Part shown: piece by piece, positions 7,196-13,737 of the stretch
How the letters are laid out: each line of letters begins with the position of its first letter
How positions within the stretch are numbered: position 1 is the first letter of the stretch
Assembly: GCA_937894955.1 (NCBI GenBank)
Contig: CALAXO010000149.1
Location: 1 to 13,737, forward strand
Length of the DNA: 13,737 bases
Reading direction: 5' to 3'
DNA from: an uncultured Clostridia bacterium
GTDB lineage: Bacteria > Bacillota > Clostridia > Christensenellales > CAG-138
Made by a program: the position numbers and the translations under genes
The notes under the pieces: generated by a model
The model's database searches: none
Told to the model about the DNA's origin: nothing
The model's input: the letters and a program-made list of their open reading frames with translations, nothing else

Positions 7196-7873
7196 ATGTC
7201 AATTATTTTACGGGCAGAAAAACTGTACAAAGAGTACAAAACATCATCCGGAGCGGTGAACGCATTGAACGGAGTCGATCTTTCGATTGAAAAGGGACTT
7301 TTCTATGCGATAATCGGAAGAAGCGGATCGGGAAAATCCACCCTGCTTCATGTTCTGAGCGGACTGGACAGGCCGACATCCGGAAAAGTGCTTATCGACG
7401 GCGTGGATATGTTCTCGTTCTCTGACGAAAAAATGGCAATCTTTCGCAGACGCAGCATGGGCTTTGTGTTTCAGCAGTTCAATCTGCTGGATGAGTACTC
7501 CGTGCTGAACAACATTTGTATGCCGCTGAGGCTGGACGGCAGGAAGCCGGACGAAACATTTCTTGCAGAGGTTACAAGGATGCTCGGAATCGAAGAAAAG
7601 CTGAAAAAGTACCCTTATGAGCTTTCCGGCGGTGAGCAGCAGCGTGTTGCAATAGCGCGCTCGATTCTTGCAAAGCCGCATATCATTTTTGCGGATGAGC
7701 CGACGGGCAATTTGGACAAAAAAGCGGGGGAGGACACGCTTAACCTGCTGAGCAGCTGTGCGGCGCGTTTCGGACAGACTCTGATAATCGTTACCCATGA
7801 TCTTGAGATCGCAAAAAAAGCGGACAGAATAATTAAAATTGAGGATGGAAAGATTATCTCGAATCAGCTATAA
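7196..7873 (+). CDS. ABC transporter ATP-binding protein (MacB/LolD/BceA-type)
   Basis: This 225-aa cytoplasmic ATPase would power the FtsX-type permease encoded just upstream. All nucleotide-binding elements are intact: Walker A GRSGSGKST (41-49), Q-loop in VFQQFNLL (91-98), signature LSGGEQQR (143-150), Walker B IIFADEP with catalytic E168, D-loop NLD (172-174) and H-loop H201. The sequence around the Q-loop and the GNLD motif after Walker B are characteristic of the LolD/MacB/BceA branch, whose partners move lipoproteins, peptides or antibiotics or act mechanically rather than as classical importers. AAGGAG (7183-7188) lies 7 nt before the ATG at 7196; the TTG at 7172 is upstream of that site and rejected. 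The regulator gene starts 74 bp downstream without a visible terminator, so cotranscription is likely. Confidence 0.95.
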   Translation: MSIILRAEKLYKEYKTSSGAVNALNGVDLSIEKGLFYAIIGRSGSGKSTLLHVLSGLDRPTSGKVLIDGVDMFSFSDEKMAIFRRRSMGFVFQQFNLLDEYSVLNNICMPLRLDGRKPDETFLAEVTRMLGIEEKLKKYPYELSGGEQQRVAIARSILAKPHIIFADEPTGNLDKKAGEDTLNLLSSCAARFGQTLIIVTHDLEIAKKADRIIKIEDGKIISNQL

Positions 7874-7947
7874 TAAACAATGAACCCCGAACGGGAATGC
7901 GGATGTTGTTGGTTGAATGACTGAAAAAAGGCAGGAGGTGCAGTGCC

Positions 7948-8637
7948 GTGAACAAACACATACTTGTCACTGAAGACGATAAAAACGTTGCCGATGGGCT
8001 GCGGGAAATTCTTGAAAGCGACGGCTATACCGTTTCATGCGCGGACTGTGCCTCTGCCGCAATGCAGACAATGCGTGACGGCGGTGCGGATCTTGTTATT
8101 CCGGACGTGCGTTTGGGGCAGGATGACGGTTACGAGCTTTGCCGCAGGATAAGAGAGTTTTCAAATGTGCCGATACTTTTTTTAACTGCATGCAGCAGCG
8201 AAATCGAGCTTGTGCGCGGCTTCCGTGCCGGCGGGGACGATTATGTTGCAAAGCCGTTCAGGATGCATGAACTTCTTGTCCGCATTGAAGCTCTGCTGCG
8301 CCGCACATCAAAGAAGAGCAGCGGAGTCCTGAGAACGGGAGAACTCAGCTACGACAGCGCAAGCTGCCGCATCAGGCGAAAAGGGAACGTGCTTGAGCTG
8401 ACCGCAACCGAAACAAAGCTTGCTGCGGCATTGATAACGCATTCGAAACAGACCGTGTCCCGTGAGGAGCTTCTGTATCTGGTTTGGGATAAGGATTCGG
8501 CATTTGTGGATGCAAACACCTTAAGCGTGAATATCAGTCGGCTGCGCGACAAACTCGGAAAAGTTAACGGCAAGCCCTACATTGAAACCGTGCGCGGCAT
8601 AGGTTACCGCTGGACATTGCCTGTTACGGAGCAATAA
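7948..8637 (+). CDS. OmpR-family response regulator of the transporter module
   Basis: This is a 229-aa two-component response regulator. The receiver domain (about 3-115) has the acidic pair D10/D11, phosphoacceptor D53 (in VIPDVRL), T80 and K102 (in VAKPF). The winged-helix domain (about 128-225) has ETKLAAALITHSKQTVSREELL and the recognition region FVDANTLSVNISRLRDKLG, ending IETVRGIGYRW. The DGYELCRRIREFSNVPILFLTA stretch and the VDxNTLxVNxxRLR pattern resemble VncR/BceR-type regulators that sit beside ABC exporters. The start is GTG at 7948, 9 nt after AGGAGG (7933-7938). The kinase gene follows after 36 bp. The likely target is the TTACA-N4-TGTAA site upstream of the permease, so autoregulation is inferred. 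Confidence 0.94.
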   Translation: MNKHILVTEDDKNVADGLREILESDGYTVSCADCASAAMQTMRDGGADLVIPDVRLGQDDGYELCRRIREFSNVPILFLTACSSEIELVRGFRAGGDDYVAKPFRMHELLVRIEALLRRTSKKSSGVLRTGELSYDSASCRIRRKGNVLELTATETKLAAALITHSKQTVSREELLYLVWDKDSAFVDANTLSVNISRLRDKLGKVNGKPYIETVRGIGYRWTLPVTEQ

Positions 8638-8673
8638 GAGTTTTTACGGAAGAAAACGAACGGAGAAAACGCA

Positions 8674-9600
8674 ATGCAATGGCTGATTTGGCTTGCCGTC
8701 CTGCTTGCAGCGGCGCTCGGCGGTGAATTATTTCATATTTGCAGGCAAAGACGTGAGCTCGACAGGCTTTCAAAGGCGGTTGAGCATTTTTTGCTGTACC
8801 CGGAGGACGGCATTGAAGAAACATTGAACGAAGGCGCCGTTGCGAATCTTCAAAACGCATTTTCCGAGCTTACGGCACAGTTTTCGCTCATGCGTGCCGC
8901 TTCCGCGCATCGTGAAGAAGAAATGACGCATTTTGTTGAAAACATTGCGCATCAAATCAAAAACGCAGCGACCGCATTGCAGATTCAACTGGATATCCTG
9001 CAAATGAAATTGAAACTTCCCGAAGAGGTTGAAGCTTTGAAGAAGAGTCAGCTTTGCATGAACCGCCTCACGGACGAGGTGGACAGGGTATTGAAATCAA
9101 GCCAGCTTGCATCCGGCAAAATAACGATGGTTCCGGAAAAAATCGATCTTTCAGAAGCAATAAAGGAATGCTGCGATGAACTGAGCCCTCTTGCCGAAGC
9201 CCGCAGCGTTGAACTGCTTTTTGAACCAAAGAATTCAATTTGCATTTCCGCGGATGCTTTTTGGCTGCCGCAGGCGATAAGCAACATAATCAAAAACGCC
9301 GTTGAGCATACCGCCCGCGGAACTGCCGTTAACGTCATAATCAAAGACTGCATACAGAACATTGAAGTTCGCATTGAGGATCACGGTGCGGGCATTCCGG
9401 AGGATGAACTTCCGCTCATGTTTGAACGGTTTCATCGCGGAGCCGCCGCAAAAGCAGGCTGCGGAATCGGCTTGTCAATGGCGAATGATATTGTAAGAGC
9501 GCACCACGGCAGCATCAGAGTCGTGAATATGCAGTCAGGCGCGGCATTCACAATCACTTTGCCGGTGTTCGACGGCATAAAGCCGTATCTGGATGCGTAA
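8674..9600 (+). CDS. Small membrane histidine kinase of the transporter module
   Basis: This 308-aa sensor kinase is the probable partner of the regulator just upstream. A single hydrophobic helix (about 2-20) anchors it; no extracytoplasmic sensor domain is present, since charged cytoplasmic-type sequence follows at once. A coiled stretch leads to the dimerisation/H-box FVENIAHQIKNAATAL with H93. The ATPase domain has the N-box NIIKNAVEH (204-212), G1 box DHGAG (236-240), F-box FERFHRG (250-256) and G2 box GCGIGLS (262-268). HQIK rather than HELR is common in BceS/VncS-like kinases. Bce-type kinases usually have two helices with a short loop, so one helix is a difference. With no sensor domain, it may read the transporter state, as in Bce modules. 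GGAGA (8662-8666) lies 7 nt before the ATG. Confidence 0.93.
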   Translation: MQWLIWLAVLLAAALGGELFHICRQRRELDRLSKAVEHFLLYPEDGIEETLNEGAVANLQNAFSELTAQFSLMRAASAHREEEMTHFVENIAHQIKNAATALQIQLDILQMKLKLPEEVEALKKSQLCMNRLTDEVDRVLKSSQLASGKITMVPEKIDLSEAIKECCDELSPLAEARSVELLFEPKNSICISADAFWLPQAISNIIKNAVEHTARGTAVNVIIKDCIQNIEVRIEDHGAGIPEDELPLMFERFHRGAAAKAGCGIGLSMANDIVRAHHGSIRVVNMQSGAAFTITLPVFDGIKPYLDA

Positions 9601-9612
9601 GAGGATTAAATC

Positions 9613-9651
9613 CTGCGTTTTACCGCAATTTTTTGCAAAAAACATCCGCAG
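9613..9651 (+). other. Nested palindrome after the kinase gene
   Basis: CTGCG (9613-9617) and CGCAG (9647-9651) flank a perfect 14-bp palindrome TTTTTTGCAAAAAA (9629-9642). An alternative GCG/CGC pairing exists at its left. It lies 12 nt after the kinase stop and before the next promoter, so it may end the module's transcript, but it lacks the GC stem plus T-tail of a classical terminator. I see nothing else in the rest of 9601-9746. Confidence 0.35.
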
Positions 9652-9746
9652 ATACAAATTCGCATTTAAAGCCAACACACAGGACGTCAAGCTCACGGCG
9701 GCAGACAGGCATAACCGTTAATTCTTTGTCGAAAACAACAAATATA

Positions 9747-9776
9747 TTGCAACTTTCGCTCAAATTACTGTATAAT
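9747..9776 (+). promoter_or_regulatory. Promoter abutting the hydrolase start codon
   Basis: TTGCAA (9747-9752), an 18-bp spacer and a perfect TATAAT (9771-9776). Only 7 nt (TGATAGC) separate the -10 from the ATG at 9784, so transcription is expected to begin at or next to the start codon. No ribosome binding site precedes that ATG. Confidence 0.65.
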
Positions 9777-9783
9777 TGATAGC

Positions 9784-10686
9784 ATGAAAAAGCAAAGAAA
9801 TAAAAAAGGGTCCTTACCCATCGGTTTGCGTATCATCGGCATTATCATTGCCGTGCTTGCTGCCGCATACGGTTTATATGCCGGAATGGGTAATTCCACA
9901 GGAAATTTTGACGGCGAAATGCAGATATTCGCGCTTGACGTCGGTCAGGGCGATTCATTCTTCGTTATTTCGCCGAACGGCAAAACGATGCTGATTGATT
10001 CCGGCGAATCCTCAAACTCAAAGCAGATTGAGCAGTTTATCCGCGAAAAGGGTGTTCGGCAGCTTGATGTTGTTATCGGCTCACACACCCATTCGGATCA
10101 TGTCGGTTCAATGCCGTATCTGCTCGATGCCTTTGATGTCGGAAAATATGTGATGTCCGAAGCTGGACTTGAAACGAGGATTCAAAAACGAATCAACGCC
10201 GTGCTTGAAGAAAAAGACATTCCATGCAGTTATGTATGGGCGGGAGATGTTATTGATTGGGACAGCGACTGCAAGGTGACTGTTCTTTCGCCCGTACCGG
10301 AAATTGATGAGTATTCAAAGACGGATTGGAATGAATGGAGCCTTATCATACGCGTGGAATACGCAAACCGCTCGATGATTTTCACCGGAGATGCAACCGT
10401 GCGTTCCGAACAGGCTGCAATGCTGAACAATGAGAAATATTTGTTCGATGCCGATGTTTTGAAAGTGCCGCATCACGGTTCAACGACAAGCTCATCTCTC
10501 GGTTTTTTGGAGGCTGTCAGCCCGAAATACGCAATAATTTCCGTCGGAAAAGGCAACAGCTACGGACATCCCGACTATGATACAATTCAAAAACTGAAGC
10601 AGGTTGGTGCTGAGATTTACCGTACGGACGAGCTTGGCACAATAAACATTGTTTTCAGTGCGGACGGCATAAAAATTACATACTAA
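9784..10686 (+). CDS. ComEC-like metallo-beta-lactamase-fold hydrolase, membrane-anchored or secreted
   Basis: This 300-aa protein has a basic N-terminus (KKQRNKK), one hydrophobic helix (about 14-35) acting as signal peptide or anchor, and a metallo-beta-lactamase domain like the C-terminal domain of ComEC/Rec2. Seen are LDVGQGDSFFV (51-61), LIDSGE (70-75), the metal-binding SHTHSDH (100-106), WNEWSLIIRVEY (182-193), FTGDA with D203, LKVPHHGS (226-233) and YGHP (260-263). All expected metal ligands are present. Related stand-alone proteins are common in Firmicutes and are thought to act as extracytoplasmic nucleases or phosphodiesterases; the substrate here is unknown. It is not ComEC itself, because the competence channel domain is absent. 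The ATG at 9784 has no Shine-Dalgarno and directly follows a good -10, suggesting leaderless translation. Confidence 0.9.
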   Translation: MKKQRNKKGSLPIGLRIIGIIIAVLAAAYGLYAGMGNSTGNFDGEMQIFALDVGQGDSFFVISPNGKTMLIDSGESSNSKQIEQFIREKGVRQLDVVIGSHTHSDHVGSMPYLLDAFDVGKYVMSEAGLETRIQKRINAVLEEKDIPCSYVWAGDVIDWDSDCKVTVLSPVPEIDEYSKTDWNEWSLIIRVEYANRSMIFTGDATVRSEQAAMLNNEKYLFDADVLKVPHHGSTTSSSLGFLEAVSPKYAIISVGKGNSYGHPDYDTIQKLKQVGAEIYRTDELGTINIVFSADGIKITY

Positions 10687-10688
10687 AG

Positions 10689-10705
10689 CCCGAAAAAATC
10701 TCGGG
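10689..10705 (+). other. Short hairpin between hydrolase and zinc-ribbon genes
   Basis: CCCGA (10689-10693) and TCGGG (10701-10705) pair around a 7-nt loop, 2 nt after the hydrolase stop. Only TAAAT follows, so it is at most a weak terminator. The 41-bp gap and lack of a clear promoter suggest that the next gene is at least partly cotranscribed. Confidence 0.35.
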
Positions 10706-10727
10706 TAAATAATGATTGGAGGAAAAA

Positions 10728-11612
10728 ATGTATTGTCCTGATTGCAAAATTGAGGTTGAGTCCGGCGAGTACTGCCCGCTTTGCGGAAGAAAACTCGTGA
10801 GGGATTCACACAGCACGGGAACCGTTGTTGATGACAGCTTCAGCGGTGAAGCGGCTCAGGTTTCCGGAAAAAAACGCTGCAAATTCAATTTCAGCAAACC
10901 GCTTTGCGCTGTGTTCGCATTGCTGTTGATTTTGAGCCTTGCGATGCCGTGGTTTCATTTGAATGTGAAATATGTTTCGGCAAATGTTGTTGACGACAGG
11001 CTGACAATTCTTCAGCTTAAACCGCAGTTCTCATATTATTGCGGCATGGTGTCAAGACTTGCCGGAACTTTCGGCACGGATATGAATCAATATGCGGATT
11101 TGATCACGGCAGCGGAGGGCATTTTGCTTGCAGCTGCAAGCTATTTTATGCTCTGCGGAATTCATTTCCTGCTGTTCGGGATTATAGGTTTGTTTTCAAG
11201 GGGAAAACTGCGCTACTATTTTGCGCGTGTCGGCAGCACGATGTACATTATCGGATTGCCGGTGCTGATGATTGCGGTGCTTATCGGCAATGCAAAACTC
11301 GGCGCTGCCGTTGCAGCGTTTGGTGCGCAGAATGAGCTGCAAATCTCCGCCTCTGTCAAGCTTACTGCGCACCCGTACATTGCGCTTGCGGCCGCACTCG
11401 TTTTCAGAATTTTCGGGATTCGCCTGCTTCGTTATTTGAACGGCGTAAGCTGCCTGAATCGCGGAATAATGGATATTGCAAAGCGAGAGTTCTCACTGAT
11501 TCACTGCGTGAATAAAGTGCCGAAAACGTACTCAAAGCCCAAACATCGCGGCAGAACGAATTACACGTCCTACGGTGATTCGGAAAGCTTCGACGATGGA
11601 ATCGTAGACTGA
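10728..11612 (+). CDS. Zinc-ribbon multi-pass membrane protein of unknown function
   Basis: I do not recognise a named family. The 294-aa protein starts with a zinc ribbon: C3, C6, C16 and C19 as CPDC and CPLC, followed by a polar linker to about residue 55. Hydrophobic segments lie near 57-76, 128-156 (long, possibly the only helix of that region), 168-187 and 212-236. A basic C-terminal tail (about 245-280) ends in an acidic stretch (SESFDDGIVD). The layout of an N-terminal cytoplasmic zinc ribbon plus a few helices is common in uncharacterised Firmicutes membrane proteins. GGAGG (10718-10722) lies 5 nt before the ATG at 10728; a TTG at 10716 overlaps this site and is less likely. It probably shares a transcript with the hydrolase gene 41 bp upstream. 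A strong terminator follows. Confidence 0.82.
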   Translation: MYCPDCKIEVESGEYCPLCGRKLVRDSHSTGTVVDDSFSGEAAQVSGKKRCKFNFSKPLCAVFALLLILSLAMPWFHLNVKYVSANVVDDRLTILQLKPQFSYYCGMVSRLAGTFGTDMNQYADLITAAEGILLAAASYFMLCGIHFLLFGIIGLFSRGKLRYYFARVGSTMYIIGLPVLMIAVLIGNAKLGAAVAAFGAQNELQISASVKLTAHPYIALAAALVFRIFGIRLLRYLNGVSCLNRGIMDIAKREFSLIHCVNKVPKTYSKPKHRGRTNYTSYGDSESFDDGIVD

Positions 11613-11637
11613 TATTTGATTTTGAATAACGGATCCC

Positions 11638-11670
11638 AAAAGCCTTGCTTCAATTGTGCAGGGCTTTTTT
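11638..11670 (+). terminator. Rho-independent terminator after the zinc-ribbon gene
   Basis: AAAAGCCTTGC (11638-11648) pairs with GCAGGGCTTTT (11658-11668) with one T-G wobble, a 9-nt loop, and a run of six T ending at 11670. It lies 25 nt after the stop codon and closes the hydrolase/zinc-ribbon transcript. Confidence 0.85.
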
Positions 11671-11761
11671 GAATACCAGATGAATATATGCATTCGGAAG
11701 AATACCGATATGCTGCGCGGGAAGACTAAACATGAAAGAAGGGCTGAGCGGAGGGATTGTC

Positions 11762-12502
11762 ATGGCGGAGCAGGATAAGGAGCGGAGCATGAAAAGCGAC
11801 AGAATGCATCGGAACATGAGGGTAATGCTTCCGATTCCGGCATTCATGCTTTTGTGCATGGTTTTCATTGTGCTTGCGGGAACTGCGGCGGCGATAATGC
11901 CGTTTCCGTCGTCGGAGCCGTTTTCGGTTGATGAGCTGCTGTCCGTGTTTTATGATGAAAAATCTTCGCATTCTGATGAAAGCTGCGAACAGCCGAACAT
12001 CCCGGCTTCCATGAGCGGAGAGCCCGGTGAAGAAGATGCAGCTCGCGTTGTGGAAGCATTGCAGAGTTTTTTGAATACGGGTGAAACGGTCAATTTAGAA
12101 AAAATGCTGCACCCTGCTCACCTGTCTGCACTGCGGGAAGGCTGCGGTAAGCTTGTTCCGACATCAGGCGTATCAAAACTCGGCGAATCGATTCGCGCGC
12201 TGCTGCTGCACAGAATAGCCGTTAAGCTTTGCGGTGACGGGGCGGCCGACTTTTATCCCGAACAGGTGGAGTACACCGTGGTTTCGGTTGAAAAAACGGA
12301 TGCAGAGGAAACGGAGCGCATAGTCGAAAGCGCACGGAACGACGGCGCAGCTGATGCCTGCGGAGGAATGAATATACGACTGAGAGTAAGCTTTTTGAAA
12401 AATGAAAAATCACTCTGTTTCGCGGAATGCTCTTTGATTGCATTTGAATCGAACCACGGCTGCTGTCTGCTGCTGGAAAGTCTTATAAACGTGATTGCGT
12501 GA
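11762..12502 (+). CDS. Single-pass membrane protein of unknown function
   Basis: I do not recognise this 246-aa protein. A charged N-terminus (rich in Lys, Arg, Asp and Met) is followed by one hydrophobic helix (about 22-46), which should leave the remainder outside the membrane as a tethered domain. Residues 47-95 are acidic and low in hydrophobics, resembling a linker. The rest (96-246) alternates helix and strand, with a conserved-looking core VVEALQSFLNTGETVNLEKML (96-116) and a strand-rich C-terminal part (203-243). Residues around 96-170 recall small lipoprotein-like domains of the NTF2 type, but this is only an impression. GGAGGG (11750-11755) sits 6 nt before the ATG at 11762; an ATG at 11732 has only a weak site and would add 10 residues. 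It lies between two terminators, so it is probably transcribed alone, yet I see no clear promoter. Confidence 0.75.
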   Translation: MAEQDKERSMKSDRMHRNMRVMLPIPAFMLLCMVFIVLAGTAAAIMPFPSSEPFSVDELLSVFYDEKSSHSDESCEQPNIPASMSGEPGEEDAARVVEALQSFLNTGETVNLEKMLHPAHLSALREGCGKLVPTSGVSKLGESIRALLLHRIAVKLCGDGAADFYPEQVEYTVVSVEKTDAEETERIVESARNDGAADACGGMNIRLRVSFLKNEKSLCFAECSLIAFESNHGCCLLLESLINVIA

Positions 12503-12520
12503 TTTAAGATAGATACATCA

Positions 12521-12558
12521 AACCCCCGAGAAATCTGCTGACGGATTTCTCGGGGGTT
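12521..12558. terminator. Bidirectional hairpin terminator between convergent genes
   Basis: AACCCCCGAGAAATC (12521-12535) and GATTTCTCGGGGGTT (12544-12558) are perfect 15-bp complements around an 8-nt loop. It lies 18 nt after the plus-strand stop and 47 nt from the minus-strand stop. Short T-rich tails occur on both sides (TTATTGTT on plus, TTTGATGT on minus), fitting termination in both directions. Confidence 0.85.
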
Positions 12559-12605
12559 ATTGTTCGGATATTGCTTAGCTTATTCAGCTCTTTTCGAAAT
12601 ACCTA

Positions 12606-13737
12606 TCAGGCAATGCCGAGGAACTGCTTTGCATAAGTGTCGATATACTTATCGTTCATGCGAATCTTTGTGTTGTTCTTCCACTCGTTGAAACAATCGG
12701 AGTAGTGCTCCTGCTCCATTTTTTCGGTGTAGAACTTCTTGGCGTTCCTGTAAGCTGCATCATCGTTCTCAGCTTTGATAACGGTATCGCCTGCATCAAG
12801 TCTTTCGTTGATGAAGATGAAGTGTACGCCGCCGCCGGAAGTCTTTGTGGTGACTTCTGCGATCTTCTGACCGTCGGTGGTGGTGTATATCTTGATGCCG
12901 TACTTCTTGACGGGGTCGGTCTCGTCGTCGGCGGGTTTATCGGTGGCGGGAGCATCCGTTGCGGGAGCATCGGTGGAAGCAACATCAGTGGTTGCGGGAG
13001 CGTCCGTTGAAGCAACATCGGTGGTTGCGGGAGCATCGGTTGCGGGAACATCCGTTGCGGGAGCATCCGTTGCGGGAGCATCGGTTGCATCGGGTGCGGG
13101 GGATGCGGACTCAACGGGAATCTTCCAATCATCGCCGTAGAAAAGCAGGCAGGCTGCTGCACCGAAACCGTCGAAATATTTGCTGAGCAGGTCTTCGTTC
13201 ATGATGTAGCCGTGCTCTTTGTAGCCGCCGGGGGAATCGGGATCGGCAGTGGGCTCGGGAGTTGCATCGGGGTTGGGAGTTGCCGAGGGGTCGGGCGTTG
13301 CGGACACGAATACGGTGTCGCTCTGGTAATCGCCGTTGGTGACATATTTGTCAACAAATTCGTCGAGGGAGATGCCGCTCTCAAGTGCCTTGCGGATTTC
13401 GTCAAGCTTTTTGTTCTGTTCATCGGTGAAAACGCCTTCAACGGTATCGCTGACTTCGTCGGAGTTGTCATACTGAACGAGCAGGTGCTTAACGGTGAAC
13501 ATGTCGTTGGGAGTGTAGAGGGGGATCATGCCGGAACCGCTGATGTAGGAGTTGTAGGCGGTCATGAACGCGGAAACATCCTTGCCGTAGCTCTCCCTCT
13601 GGGTGAGGGTGTTCTCGCTGATGTATTTTTCAAAAGCGGATGCGTCAAATTGAACTTTGGAATAGATATTTTCCTTAAGCATTTCCATCATCATGGACTC
13701 AAGCTCGGACTGTTCAAGGGACTTCATGTATGCTTTG
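12606..13737 (-). CDS. Parvulin-like (PpiC/SurA-type) peptidyl-prolyl isomerase, C-terminal part
   Basis: The reading frame stays open through the right edge, so the N-terminus (probably a signal peptide or lipoprotein signal plus the rest of the SurA-like helical region) is missing. At least 376 residues are present. Counting from the first Met (13727), residues 1-75 are helical and SurA_N-like. VKHLLVQY (79-86) matches the first strand of a parvulin domain. LDEFVDKYVTNGDYQSD (121-137), GYIMNEDLLSKYFDGFGAA (173-191) and KIAEVTTKTSGGGVHFIFINE (288-308) match the later parts, with VHFIFI as the final His-containing strand. Two low-complexity inserts interrupt the domain: a Pro/Thr/Asp stretch (142-168) and TDAPA repeats (215-263). 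Extracytoplasmic foldases of this type help secreted proteins fold. Whether this one keeps isomerase activity is unclear, because the domain is diverged. A 65-residue helical tail follows. Confidence 0.82.
   Translation of the reverse strand, partial: KAYMKSLEQSELESMMMEMLKENIYSKVQFDASAFEKYISENTLTQRESYGKDVSAFMTAYNSYISGSGMIPLYTPNDMFTVKHLLVQYDNSDEVSDTVEGVFTDEQNKKLDEIRKALESGISLDEFVDKYVTNGDYQSDTVFVSATPDPSATPNPDATPEPTADPDSPGGYKEHGYIMNEDLLSKYFDGFGAAACLLFYGDDWKIPVESASPAPDATDAPATDAPATDVPATDAPATTDVASTDAPATTDVASTDAPATDAPATDKPADDETDPVKKYGIKIYTTTDGQKIAEVTTKTSGGGVHFIFINERLDAGDTVIKAENDDAAYRNAKKFYTEKMEQEHYSDCFNEWKNNTKIRMNDKYIDTYAKQFLGIA
12936..13085 (-). repeat. Tandem 15-bp and 33-bp coding repeats (Thr-Asp-Ala-Pro-Ala)
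   Basis: Within the parvulin-like gene, residues 215-263 are built from five-residue units ATDAP (variants ATDVP, ATDKP) and two copies of an eleven-residue unit ATTDVASTDAP. At DNA level the 15-bp unit on the plus strand reads gttgcgggagcatcc with one or two changes per copy, and the 33-bp unit is duplicated back to back. All units are multiples of 3, so copy number can change without a frameshift. Confidence 0.9.
13224..13304 (-). repeat. Pro/Thr/Asp/Ala low-complexity segment in the parvulin-like protein
   Basis: Residues 142-168 are made of degenerate units such as ATPDPS, ATPNPD and ATPEPT. This second insertion lies between the KYVTNGDYQSD and GYIMNEDLL parts of the PPIase-like domain. 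DNA units are more degenerate than in the TDAPA block, suggesting an older expansion. It is probably a flexible, exposed loop. Confidence 0.75.

Noticed and set aside
12936..13085. CRISPR-like array
   Set aside because: Repeats are 15 or 33 bp, directly adjoining without unique spacers, and encode an in-frame peptide repeat.

Overview
The window looks like chromosomal DNA from an anaerobic, probably gut-associated member of the Clostridia (Firmicutes). Pointers are the Gram-positive style ribosome binding sites (AAGGAG, GGAGG) before most genes, sigma-A type promoters, an ACT-less SerA beside SerC, a short lysine/arginine-rich S21, and a parvulin-like protein with Thr-Asp-Ala-Pro-Ala repeats. 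There are no rRNA, tRNA, transposase, phage or CRISPR features. Placement below class level is inference.

Layout. (1) 177-3585, plus strand: a TspO/MBR membrane protein, then a serine-biosynthesis cluster serC - serA - small ABM-domain protein, with a good promoter (792-820) before serC and structured intergenic DNA around serA. (2) 3651-4049, minus strand: rpsU (S21, 56 aa) with its own terminator and a near-consensus promoter. (3) 4173-9600, plus strand: a self-contained module of FtsX-type permease, MacB/LolD-type ATPase, OmpR-family response regulator and a small histidine kinase. The permease is interrupted by one in-frame TAA with no frame change. Its leader holds TTACA-N4-TGTAA, the published operator pattern of BceR-like regulators, followed by a second TGTAA half-site and an extended -10. 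The module therefore looks like an autoregulated, peptide- or antibiotic-responsive transporter/two-component system whose permease is broken in this sequence. (4) 9747-12502, plus strand: a secreted or membrane-anchored ComEC-like metallo-beta-lactamase-fold hydrolase that may be read from a leaderless mRNA, a zinc-ribbon multi-pass membrane protein, and an unrecognised single-pass membrane protein. (5) 12521-13737: a strong hairpin terminator between convergent genes, then the C-terminal part of a minus-strand parvulin-like foldase that runs off the right edge. Its PPIase-like region carries two low-complexity insertions.

The most interesting parts are the operator in front of the transporter/two-component module, the lone nonsense codon in its permease, the probable leaderless hydrolase gene and the repeat-interrupted parvulin. 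No wholly new system is evident.
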